Below, in pieces: positions 35,591 through 46,057 of a stretch of 64,000 nt of DNA. Each line of letters opens with the position of its first letter. Positions within the stretch are counted from its first letter, which is position 1. Where the stretch lies: contig OY741287.1 in assembly GCA_963514095.1 (NCBI GenBank), forward strand, positions 13,164,944 to 13,228,943. The letters are read 5' to 3'. The translations under genes and the position numbers were made by a program. The DNA is from Eutrigla gurnardus (lineage: Eukaryota > Chordata > Actinopteri > Perciformes > Triglidae). The notes below the pieces were generated by a model that saw only the letters and a list, made by a program, of their open reading frames with translations, did not search any database and was not told where the DNA came from.

Positions 35591-35842
35591 ATGCCGTTAC
35601 GACGTGACGTGGTGGTGCTGTTGAACTCCGCACTTTTCTTGGTTATTTTGTTGTTGTTTTGTTCTTGGTGGTTTTATAGTAGGGCTAATAGTAGGGCTAA
35701 CACAATTCTCGATGAGGCTATAGCCCAACCAAGCCCCACCCTGGCGCCGCCGCTGCCACTTTCCCCAACCATCCATGATGTAGCCGGACATAAAGGTCCC
35801 GTCGGGGCACGTAGGTTCACCAGAACCCGCACGCCGTGTTGA
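35591..35842 (+). CDS. Hypothetical ORF with N-terminal hydrophobic segment
   Basis: 83 codons, opening MPLRRDVVVLLNSALFLVIL, which looks like a signal anchor, followed by a Pro-rich stretch. No splice continuation or family could be recognised, and agggctaatagtagggctaa inside it suggests repeat origin. Probably not a real gene. Confidence 0.15.
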   Translation: MPLRRDVVVLLNSALFLVILLLFCSWWFYSRANSRANTILDEAIAQPSPTLAPPLPLSPTIHDVAGHKGPVGARRFTRTRTPC

Positions 35843-36090
35843 GAACACTCTGTCGATAGCATTCAGTGACCAGTTCAGCAACTCCATCGTGGACTGTTGG
35901 ATTTAACAGTCACGATTAGTATTCGTACCTAATTTATCTCCACATTGTTGATACTCCCTGCTACGTACAACTGACATCGGACCATACAAGTTTCTCAGGT
36001 TCAACTTATTGTTTGGGTACAGAATGTTCATTAGTTATGCTCCCATCCCGTCACAACACCATGTCTGCTGATTCGTGCCTCAGACCTTTT

Positions 36091-36357
36091 TCAACTCACA
36101 TGCAATAATCTGTACCGGTCAACAGTTGAATTTACATACTTCTTCTTAAAGCCACTTAGTGTTGCTGATTTTTGTACTTCTTCTTCTAACACATTCCATT
36201 GTCTAACACCTGTGACCGATAAGGAAAAGGATTTTAACGTAGTTCGTACCTTCCTTTGCCTGAAAATCATGTTCCCTCTAAGATTGTGTCTCTCTCTGTG
36301 TATGAAGAGTTTTTGCAGGTTCTGAGGGAGAGTTCTGTTAGATTCTTGGTACAACAT
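36091..36357 (-). mobile_element. LINE fragment, RT C-terminal region
   Basis: The minus strand encodes HNLRGNMIFRQRKVRTTLKS, SFSLSVTGVRQWNVLEEEV and TLSGFKKKYVN, the typical end of non-LTR reverse transcriptases (the ..R.....F...G...WN.L......F.... pattern). Short relic only. Confidence 0.65.
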
Positions 36358-36681
36358 TTGTGCTGTGCGATAGTTTATTAAGTCATGATAGCTTGCCTGA
36401 TAGCTTCTATCCTCGGCTGCTAACGCTAAACTAACGCTACCGCAGCGTAGACGCCACTTCCGTGTTTACCCAGCTGTTTCTGTGACGCAAGTTTCATGCC
36501 AGAGTATGAAAAATGTTTGCTGAATTTTTATAAATGCTTGTAAAACAAGTGTTGACCTGATAATACAAGCATTTAATACAAGCAGCTTCACTTGTATCTG
36601 GATTGAGAGCTGAGCCGTTAATAGCAGACTGCTCACACTGTTGAGTTGAGAACACAGATATAATGATCCGTCTCATCTCAC

Positions 36682-36852
36682 CTGAGCTGTCAGATGAGCA
36701 GGTGTACGATGAACCAGAACTGCCACTTGATGAAGACCCACTAAATGTGAGGCTGCAGCCCTCGGAGGGACGTGGACTTGTCCTGCTCCTCTTGCTGGCC
36801 CTTTCAAGAATCTCCTCTCTAACTGCATTGGTGATGGGCTCAGTGTGGCGTC
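36682..36852 (-). CDS. Candidate coding exon, Ser-rich, minus strand
   Basis: 171 bp, phase 1-1, acceptor gttgttgcag and donor TCAG|gtgaga. It encodes RHTEPITNAVREEILERASK followed by RSRTSPRPSEG and a Ser/Gly-rich run (SGSSSSGSSGSS). Its phase would join the exon at 29938-29819, but that link is inferred. Family unknown. Confidence 0.35.
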
Positions 36853-37380
36853 CTGCAACAACAGACACATGGCTTAGTTTGCTATCTACTATCTACTATA
36901 TGATCGCCTGTGTGAGAGACTAATGGAAGAACCAGCATCAGTTAGTCAACATGCTGCAAGTGAAGACCAACCATGATGCAAAATGACACATTAAAAGCCT
37001 AAAAATACATGAACATTTGGAATGAGTGATCACAGATAAAGTTAGAGACCACAGAAGTTTGTCTTTTATTAAAGTCCCAGTTGGCAAGTCCGGCGGATCA
37101 AGGGAACTTGACCACAGAGCTCCTCCCCCTCGACTCAGTGCACTTTGAAATCCCTTAGATCACCCACCTTTGAAACGCGGGTCCGATGTTGACTCTGGTT
37201 TTATCACAGGCACTGTGGCAATCTTTCTTTTTTCCTTCTTTTCCATCGGTGTTTTCTTTTCCTTGGTTGTTTTGGACCTCCTCGTTACGTTTTTTAATCG
37301 AGGAATTGGAAGATTGTTGCTACTTCACTCCGCCTCCCCCCTGTGATAGTGGTACGACCCGTGGGAAGAGGGGCTCTGTG

Positions 37381-37643
37381 TGTGCTTCAGTCTGCAGTTT
37401 AAAAAATAACAATTATAATAATGGAATTTCTTGTAGTGTACTTTTCATTAATTCAAAGTCAAGACTTTTTAAAGTTTTTTTAAAGTACACTACGACTGGG
37501 ACTTTAAAAAAGTCCTTTGACTGCTAAATTCCACCCCCTTTCTGATGTACTATGCTTAATTTTTATTCATTGAATGAAAAGTACACTACAAAGAAAATCT
37601 ATTATTATTATTGTTGTTATTTTTTAAACTGCAGACTGAAGCA
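37381..37643. repeat. Foldback element with ~74-bp inverted arms
   Basis: The left arm from gtgcttcagtctgcagttta to tagtgtacttttcatt (37,382-37,455) is mirrored by the right arm atgaaaagtacacta ... taaactgcagactgaagcac (37,570-37,643). The arms differ by a few bases. Flanking it, gttagtcaacatgctgcaag (36,941) and its ~70-bp neighbourhood recur at 37,651. Confidence 0.75.
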
Positions 37644-37946
37644 CCTTCCAGTTAGTCTACATGCTGCAAGTGAAGACCAACCATGATGCAAAATGACACA
37701 TTAAAAGCTTAAAATGTGTTTTCATGAGTGTCCTTAAAATGTCCATCTATTTGTACGCCTTCCCGTGAGATCAGGTTGAGATTATCAAGTAAGAGACTAC
37801 AGTTTTCCCAGGACTTTGTCCTCACTACTCACTCAGTTGTCTCCTGGAGGACGGACACTGAACAGCGCTGGTTGTCTTCCACAATGTAGAAGTCATGACT
37901 CTCGAACAGTAATGATTGAACGTAGTAAAAGCAGATATGTGATGTG

Positions 37947-38030
37947 TCCAGGTATCTGATCTGTGTCCAGGTATCTGATCTGTGTCCAGGTATCTGATCT
38001 GTGTCCAGGTATCTGATCTGTGTCCAAATG
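37947..38030. repeat. 19-bp tandem repeat
   Basis: Four to five copies of tgtccaggtatctgatctg in direct order. Confidence 0.9.
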
Positions 38031-38500
38031 TCTGCTTTAATCTCTTCTCAAGATGTGGAACTCTGAGTGTTGTGACCTCACTAAGTGACTGTGGCCAGTC
38101 AAGTTGTACTCATTGGAATTCGGAATGTCAAGTTCAAACCAAAACAAATTTGAACACAAAAATATATTTTTAATTTTAATGTGATTTGAAACAAACTGTA
38201 TTTCACAGTGTACAAAAGTCTTTCAACATCCTTACATAAAACTCTTTCCCACTTTTTCTATGCATGAAAAGTCCCAAAATATGTTCTTTTATGTACAAGG
38301 TGTTACCATGTTTATCCTAGAAGAGACTGTTGTGCCTTCTACAGGTGGACTTATTTGTTATTGAACCGAAGGCAGATTTTTAGGATTTTCTAAACCTCAC
38401 ATTCTGCTGTTAAGTCTGCTGGTCTGGTTGAAATGATGACGTACCTGGAGGGATCTGAAAAAGTCCCTTTGCTGCCGGCCATGTTTGTCCTGCGGAAATA

Positions 38501-38709
38501 ATAAAACCACACTGACAGCATTAATCTGATAGGAACATCTAAGTGGTTTCCTGGTTGTCATAGTAACAGTCATATAATATGTCATCAGTAGGTAGATTCT
38601 TGTCCGATTAAAAGTTTTTTGGTTTCCCAGAAATGCAGTTCTGAGAAATGTTTCTAAGTAAAGAGTAAAGCTCCACCTCTTCCTGTACACAGATCTAGGA
38701 CAGCACAGG
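38501..38709 (+). promoter_or_regulatory. Second copy of the SRCR gene-2 5' flank, decapitated
   Basis: Nearly identical to 51,762-51,978, the sequence just upstream of the signal-peptide exon of SRCR gene 2. The match ends at ggacagcacagg, where a Tc1 fragment begins, so the exon itself is missing. It looks like the promoter-proximal relic of a third SRCR gene start. Confidence 0.7.
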
Positions 38710-39829
38710 CCTGGAATGAGACATGATGTCCCAGATGTGCTCAATAGGATTCAGGTCTGGGGAACAGGCAGGCCAGTCCATAACATCAATGCCTTCATCA
38801 TGCAGGAACTGCTGACACACTCCAGCCACATGAGGCCTAGCATTGTCATGCATTAGAAGGAACCTAGGGCCCACTGCACCAGCATATGGTCTCACAATGG
38901 GTCTGAGGATCTCATCCCGGTACCTAATGGCAGTCAGGGTACCTCCAGCAAGCACATGGAGGGCTGTGTGACCTTCCAAAGAAATACCTCCCCAGACCAT
39001 CACTAGGCCACCGCGAAACCGGTCATGCTGGAGGATGTTACAGCAGCAGAACGTTCTCCGCGGCGTCGCCAGACCCTGTCATGTCGGTCACATGTGCTCG
39101 GGGTGAACCTGCTCTCATCCATGAAGAGCACAGGGCGCCAATGGCGAATCTGCCAATCTCTGTGATCTCTAGCAAATGCCAATGGCATTGCACGGTATTG
39201 GGTTTTAAGCACAGGGCCTATTTGTGGACGTCGGGCCCTCAAACCACCCTCATGGAGTCGATTTGGGACCGTTTGAGTTGAAACTTGAACATCAGTGGCC
39301 TGCTGGAGGTCATTTTGTAGGGCTCTGGCAGTGCTCCTCCTGTTCCTCCGTGCACAAAGGAGCAGATATCGGTCCTGCTGTTGGGTTGTTGTCCTTCTTC
39401 GGCCCCTCCACGTCTCCTGGTGTACTGGCCTGTCTCCACGTGTACTGGCCTGTCTCCTGGAATCTCCTGATGCTCTTGACACTGTGCTGGGGGGCACAGC
39501 AAACCTTCTTGCCACAGTGTGCATTGATGTGCCATCATGGATGAGTTGCACTAACTGGGCAACTTCTGTGGGTTGGAGAAACCGCCTCATGCTACCTCTA
39601 GTGGTGCAAACACCGGAAACATTCAAAAAAGAAAAAAATCTGCCAAAAAGGCCGAGAACAGAGAAATGGTCTGTGGTCACCACCTGCAGAAACATTCCTT
39701 TATAGGGATGTCTTGCTAATTGCCACTCGTTTCCACCTATGGGCTGTTCTATTTACACAACAGCAGGTGAAATTGATTCCCAATCAGTGCTGCTTCCTAA
39801 TTGGACAGGCTGATATCTCAGATACAATA
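38710..39829 (-). mobile_element. Tc1/mariner transposase pseudogene
   Basis: Minus strand: N-terminal helix-turn-helix region (LQPTEVAQLVQLIHDGTSMH), TTTQQQDRYLLLCARRNRRS, catalytic FMDESRF, then after a break near 39,003 MVWGGISLEGHTALHVLA, MHDNARPHVAG and SPDLNPIEHIWD. All three acidic positions of the DDE triad are still visible, but frame breaks at about 39,003 and 39,430-39,480 (a duplicated gtactggcctgtctcc), and loss of the C-terminus and terminal repeats, make it inactive. Confidence 0.85.
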
Positions 39830-41146
39830 CAGGGCTCCAGAGTGCGACCATTTTGGACCAAAATTTTTATGAGTGATTTTTATGAAATCGTAAGCACAGC
39901 ATCTCGTTGTGTTCTCCTGATGGTATCGTGGTCTAAACCAATAAGAGACAGAGCTCTGGCGGGTCCTTGCCTATGATTGGTCCTTTTCACTGCTGTAAAT
40001 TGTGTCAGTTCGAAAAATGTGAGCGAGCTGAGCAGGTATTCCTGAGCGCTTCCATTTTCTCCAAAAATGAAGAGAGGCAGAAAGCCTGGCCCCGAGACAA
40101 ATAATTAATTAATTAAAAAGCCCAAAAATATGCCTTCAGACAGGACTGGTTGAAGCAATTTCCCTGGCTGATGTACGATAAAGAAAGGGACTCAATGCAC
40201 TGCATTTATTGTTGGGAGTGCGGTCAGAATATGGCCGGTAATAGTGCGTTTGTGGAAGAGTCAACAACATTTCGCATCGAGACGTTGAAAAAGCGCAATA
40301 TGTCCAAAAAGCATACTACATGCCGTGATAAGTGTGTTAATAAAGCTCTCCCAGCTGCATTTCAGCGTCAGGCTGTATCAATCAGGTCCGCTGAGGCATC
40401 TGAAATGATTATCAAAGTCAACGTCGCATACAATATTGCAAAGGAGGAGTTGCCGTTCACTAAATCTAAGTCCGAAATTATTCTGATGAAAAAGATGCCG
40501 ACACACTAAAGAACAAGACAGCTGCGGAGGTTGGAAACGCCGCGTACACGTCATTCATGATTGACGGCGACACAGACGTCTCTACGAAGGAGTGCGTTAT
40601 TGTCTACTGCCGCATTTTGCGGAAAGGGAGGCCGGTCAACATGTTAATTGGACATGTCGAGGTGGAGCATGGACACGCACAGTGTTTGAAGGCCCAAATT
40701 ACAGCATGAGACATCATGAATAGGACATTGTATAGTAGCCTATTCCTAATATTATTAAAAATGAATAGCCTAAGTAAAAACATAAGTAAGCTAGGCTAAG
40801 ATCACATAAACAGTTTTCCATTTGCAATCTATAGGCAAGTGACCTGTATGATCTTTTTATTCTTGAGGAATTTATGCTGCCACAAAGCAAGCATTTGCTG
40901 CGTTTGGGCATCAGTGTGCAGATTGGCTGGAGAAAACGGGTGCTCTGGGTGCTGATGGTGCTGCAGTTAACCTAGGCCATAAGGGGGCGTCATTATGTAA
41001 AAGGAGAGCGATGAAAAGGTGACCTTTTGGTGCTAAAGGTGACGCGATGAAAAATGTGGGTGATCATGAATTTTGTGCTGGTGCACCTAAAAAAAAAAGT
41101 TAGGTGCACCAGTGCAACCAATGCATAAAGTTAGTCTGGAGCCCTG
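39830..41146 (+). mobile_element. hAT element (copy B) with ZNF862-like zinc-finger ORF
   Basis: Termini CAGGGCTCCAGAG and the inverted GTCTGGAGCCCTG. The ORF at 40,150-40,509 starts near FPWLMYDKERDSMHC and contains CIYCWECG and KHTTC, the finger region of the hAT proteins related to vertebrate ZNF862. A further relic, AYTSFMIDGDTDVSTKECVI, follows in another frame (about 40,535), with the hAT first-Asp context. The rest of the transposase is deleted. The 8-bp flanks (atacaata, cacaacct) do not match, so one side has probably been rearranged. Confidence 0.8.
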
Positions 41147-41262
41147 CACAACCTTGATTTGAATTGAATATCCAAAAATATGGCTTGAGCTTTGCTTTCT
41201 TTATATAAGAAAACTCACAAGGTGATATATTGATACCTGTATTTTGTGTTTCTTTCTTTTAG

Positions 41263-42401
41263 TGTCCACATTGTGGAAAGTCCTTCCTCAATTCCTCGTT
41301 CCTCCAGAATCACATCCAGCGGCGGCACCCTGATGAGTACGAGACCGGTACGTCGCACATTAAATCATTTAAGGATGTCCTGTGAAGATGTATTTGCAGC
41401 TGAAATATGATACGCTTCCTCACATTGTGTCGTGACACAAATATCTTGTTTTCTTTGTTCTTCTACGTCCTTCCAGAGTTCCGGTCAGACAGTGAGAAGA
41501 AATCTCAGATCGACAGCCTCAAATCGGAGATCAGCGGTCTGAAGGAGCAGATTGTTCAGCAGCAACAGGACCTGCAAGCCAAAACAGCTCCGGTAGGAAA
41601 AACTACACCTTTTAAAGCAAAAATGCCAAACTTCTGGTTCCTGCTCGTTTGATTTCCGTCGTGATTCCAGGAAAAAGAGCAGCAGTCCCTGCAAAAAGAC
41701 CTGCTGAGAGAATTGGACCACTTTAAGGCGGAGGAGATGGCGCGCATGGACAGAAAGATAGAAGACAGCAGGGACGGCATGCGTAGAGAGATGGAGTATC
41801 TTTACACCCGGAACATTCAGGCTCTCAATGTACAAAAAGAATACTTGGATAATCCATTTTGGTTCTCCAGCATATATTTTATTCATACCTTTTTTTTTTA
41901 CTATTTTTATTCATAGGAAGCAAATCAGAATCAGACCGCCAAGCTTGAGAAATCGTCCGTCCCTGTTCACTCGCAGCCAGAGAGAGATCTGGACAACTAC
42001 AAAGAGATGCAGATCCAAGCCATGCAGAAGCTGGAACACCAACTGAAGAAACAGGTCAGTGTCGAGGCCAGATGTTCTTTCCATAATTACAAGTGAATGA
42101 AATCCTTTTGAGGACACAAATATTCTCCTCTAGGATCAAAAGTGGGAATCCAGGCTGCAGGAAATAAAGGGCCAACACGAGTCTGAAAAGAACCAGGTAT
42201 GTGTTCTTATCAAACCTCATCATTATTATGTCGTTTACGTGTAATTTGAAGCCGTGAAACGTCGCCTCCCAGTTGCTGAACGAGCTGAGCAGGATGCAGT
42301 CGTCCGTGGCGGAGCAGCAGGAGAGCGGCCGGCGGCTGCAGCAGGAGATGGGCAGGAGGCTGCAGGAGAAGGAGCGCACCATCAAGGCCCAGAGAGAGCA
42401 G
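41263..42401 (+). CDS. dzip1l: DZIP1/DZIP1L-like gene fragment, six exons
   Basis: Exons 41263-41347, 41477-41592, 41671-41829, 41917-42054, 42134-42196 and 42273-42401, with consistent phases and no stop. The first encodes one C2H2 finger (CPHCGKSFLNSSFLQNHIQR, then RHPDEYE), the DZIP1-family signature; the rest is a long coiled coil (SLKSEISGLKEQI, LRELDHFKAEEMARMDRKIE, LLNELSRMQSSVAEQQE, KERTIKAQREQ). DZIP1 and DZIP1L work at the ciliary base and transition zone in ciliogenesis and Hedgehog signalling. I see neither the N-terminal Dzip domain upstream nor the long C-terminus downstream; a possible last exon (44937-44998, ending LSNH and stop) is weak. DZIP1 versus DZIP1L is not settled. 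Confidence 0.8.
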
Positions 42402-42774
42402 GTTATAACACTTACACTTGCACAGCCAGGAAGTGAGGCGGGGGGGTCAGCACTTGTTCAGGATATCCTGTATTTGGCCTCAGATTGTGTTGTATTGAGA
42501 CATGATGATACTGTATATTTGACAGGAACCATAGTGCACAGGAAACGGATACTTTTCCTGGAATAGCACCACAGTTTCCCATTACTCGCTACAGCTGAGC
42601 AGCCAGAGTTCACAAACTTGCATTGTTATAATTATAAATAATTATTTAATTATTCCTTTTTCCATCCTGTCATTAAAGCAGATGGCACTGACAAAACAAC
42701 CAATCATAAATGCTCCTTTTCCCAACTTCCAGATGCGGAATATTTCCTCAAATCCACCCAAACCCTAACCACTC

Positions 42775-44195
42775 AGGAAGGCGACGTGGAGCAGGCGTAG
42801 GACGGCCCCCCGTCGGAACAGGTACGGGTGACGAGCGGACCTCCCGAAGGCTGCGTGGAGCAGGCATAGGACGGCCCCCCGTCGGAACAGGAACGGGTGA
42901 CGAGCGGACCTCCAGAAAGCTGCGTGGAGCAGGCGTAGGGCGGCCCCCCGTCGGAACAGGAACGGGTGACGAGCGGACCTCCCGAAGGCTGCGTGGAGCA
43001 GGCGCAGGACGGCCCCCCGTCGGAACAGGAACGGGCGAAGAGCGGGCTCCCGGACGACTGCGGGGAGCAGGCGTCGGACTGACCCCCGTCGGAACAGGAA
43101 AGGGTGACAGGCAAACCCCCAATAGGCTGCGGGGAGCAGGCGTCGGATGGACCCCCGTCGGAACAGGAAAGGGTGACAGGCAAACCCCCAATAGGCTGCG
43201 AGGAGCAGGTGTGGGACGGTCCCCTGTCTGGGCTGGCGCCGGACGATCCTCCGCCGGGACTGGTGACGGACGGGCCGCCGACTGAAGACCACTGGAGAGT
43301 GTCGATCGGGCCGCCGACTGAAGGCCAATGGCAGGTGTCGACCGGGCCGCCGACTGAAGGCCAATGGCAGGTGTCGACCGGGCCGCCGACTGAAGGCCAA
43401 TGGCAGGTGTCGACCGGGCCGCCGACTGAAGGCCACTGGCCAAGGCGTGGGCTGGTTGCTTGGCTGTGACCGAGGCGTGGGCTGGTTGCTTGGCTGTGAC
43501 CGTGGCGTGGGCTGGTTGCTTGGCTGTGGCCGTAGCGTGGGCTGGATGCTTGGATGCTTGGCTGTGGCCTGGGCTGGATGCTTGGCTGGAGCTGAGGCCT
43601 GGGCTGGTAGCATGGCTGGAGCTGAGGCCTGGGCTGGTAGCATGGCTGGAGCTGAGGCCTGGGCTGGTAGCATGGCTGGAGCTGAGGCCTGGGCTGGTAG
43701 CATGGCTGGAACTGTGGCATGGGCTGGTAGCATGGCTGGAACTGTGGCATGGGCTGGTAGCTTGGACGGGCGGGCCTCCGCTGGAACTGGTGACGGACAG
43801 ACCCCCCGTTAGAACCGATGTGAGCAGCATCGGGGCGGCTCGCTTCCTCATGCCGCACCTGCTCCTCGAGGCCGTCAACCGACGAGCCAACTGCCGGTTA
43901 GCCAGCTGGATGCTCCTTGGCCCTCCCAGGGCCAGACGAGTACCCCTAAACGGGTTCGGGCAGGAGCTGGGAAGCTGTGCGGTGGCTGAGACATGGTCTG
44001 GTGGCATGGCTGAGACTGCGGCATGAGCGGTTAGCATGGCTGTGACAGGGGCTGGTGGCTTAGCTGCGGCTTGAAAAAACAGTTCGCTAGCAGCAATTTG
44101 GCGTGTCCTGCTAGCAGGATTGGTAATGAAGTCCACATACCACTGTATGACTCTAAGCCCATTAACTGCTGGGTCCTCTTTGGGTTGGTTCATTC
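42775..44195 (-). mobile_element. Internal region of an LTR-like element: GC-rich repeat ORF
   Basis: A minus-strand ORF starts at 44,193, right beside the LTR-like block, and stays open for 481 codons to 42,748. The first ~150 residues are unique (for example NQPKEDPAVNGLRVIQWYVD). The remainder is three classes of tandem units: 30 bp (43,441-43,770), 36 bp (43,270-43,440) and 69 bp (42,775-43,230), all multiples of three. The protein would be Pro/Ala/Ser/Arg-rich. Other frames are also open. No protease, RT or integrase was seen. Confidence 0.55.
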
Positions 44196-44728
44196 TGTCA
44201 GGTTCAGGGCAAAACGTGGACTTGAAAAAGAGGGGAGGCGAGGACCCAAATGCAGTTAAAAAAATGAAGATTTATTTAAATAATAATTGAGAACCAAAAC
44301 TAAGACTAAAACAAAGTATCAAACAAAGAAACCACAAAGGCAAAAACGACCATTAAAGAAACACTTACAAAAAGGAACCAAAACACGAAGGGATACGGGA
44401 GGCAGGACGAGGTACAAAAATATCCAGTGACAAGACGTGGTGCAGCATGCAGGGGAAGACAATGACGAAAGCGACATCGACAGCAACAATGAACCAACAA
44501 TGAGACAGGGGAAACACAGACTATATACACAGGGAGGCAGGGAGCTGACGAGGAACAGTTGAAACACATCAGGGCAGGCATGGTAATCAACACGAGAGGG
44601 AGGGGGAGTCAAGACAGCGGAAACAACAAGGACCAGGAAGTACGAGACAGGAAATGACACTGAGGACAAAATAAAACAGGAAATCAAAACCAAGGAAACA
44701 GAACATGCCAAAAACACAGATCATGACA
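44196..44728 (-). mobile_element. LTR-like sequence (533 bp)
   Basis: On the minus strand it starts TGTCATGATCTGTG and ends CCCTGAACCTGACA, with the short inverted TGTCA...TGACA ends of an LTR. A TATATA-like box (tatatacacaggga on plus, 44,522) and AATAAA-type motifs on the minus strand fit promoter and poly(A) sites. The second LTR is missing; the element stops within the repeats near 42,775. Confidence 0.5.
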
Positions 44729-44729
44729 A

Positions 44730-46057
44730 CCTGTGTATCCACCTCTACACACCCGTCTGATTTATGACCGACGTAACGGCAGTCCGTCGTCACATACTGT
44801 CAAATATGGTGAGTGTGAGAGGCTGTGAGGGCTTGAAATGGTAGAAATACAAATAAGGACATCACTCCGCATGTCGCTTTATTTTGATGATCTAAAAGTG
44901 TTGGTTTTTATTTCACATATTTTACAGCCTGATCTGAACGTCTTCCAGGATCTTATCATCCCAGACCAGACGTCATTGTCAAATCATTGATTTACTAGTT
45001 TTACTTTATGATGACATTCCTATGATTTCAAGTGTTTTATGCTCCTTAAATCTTTAATGTTAATATATCTGTGTAAATGTAATATTCCACACATGCACTT
45101 TGTCTGTGGGTAATTTCCTTCAGGTAAAGTCAGCATCAAAAGTGGGCTCAAAATGTCCGCGAGCGAGCCCTCGCGCACTTCAGGACTTGACCGTGGCATA
45201 GACCTGAACCCTCAGGGACTAAATGGCAACGAGCATCAATGGTCTTCTCTAAACCATGGCAAGGTTGTAGTATGGGCATTTCCTACTATGACAAACTATA
45301 TATACGTCTTATATTCCAATTCCAAACAAAATATAAACACTTTGAAAAGTGAAATACACTAAAGAAGAAAGGACAACTGCCACCGGCGGAGGGAGCCTAT
45401 TTACCCGACAACGGCCGAGGCGGAGCGACTCAACGTAACGCGGTTCTTCAAAGAGAGGACTTTTTCCCGCTCAGCTAACTACAGCGGCAGGAGGTGAGTT
45501 TAAATATCATAAATTATGTTTTCCATTAATATTAGGTGTAGCAACGTAAAGTAAAATCCTTCGGTTTATTTTTGGGGACGTAATATTCGTGTTTACTAAT
45601 TGTTTTGTTTCGCTCGGTGGACCGACACTATCGTAGCTAGTTAGCATTAGCTAGCTAGCCTCCACTAATATGTTACTGTGGCTGCGGGTTTCACGGCTGA
45701 GTCACCGCCATGGTCACTTCCCAGCTTCGCTCTCTTAATCATTCTATTGTCCAGGAAGTTTGATAATTAATGAGCCAATGCTTTGGTAATGAATATAATT
45801 CCACTAATTACTTGTGATGACGTGGAGCATGCTGCAGACTATGAACTCAAAACTCTGTTCTGAACGGACATTTGGCCGCGTCGCCCCCCCTCACTGCTCC
45901 GTGTGTCTCTGCCGTCTCTGCTGCGTGTTTGTGGGGGAACAGCGGGCTGGATGACGCGCTGGAAGAGCGGACAGCGAAGCGGAGAGACCACGGAGAGAAT
46001 GAGACGGACTTTGGGTCCAAGTTTACTGGAGTCGTACAGTGAAATGATTCATTAAAA
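44730..46057 (+). promoter_or_regulatory. GC-rich candidate promoter and 5' UTR exon
   Basis: CpG density rises around 45,380-45,500 and 45,880-46,010. GGCAGGAG|gtgagt at 45,494 is a good donor after a sequence with no long ORF, fitting a 5' UTR exon. A second possible exon follows the acceptor gggggaacag at 45,940. At 45,200-45,222 lies the gacctgaaccctcagggac segment shared with 17,466-17,576. Which gene this starts is unclear; the nearest candidate is 49,607-51,469. Confidence 0.3.
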
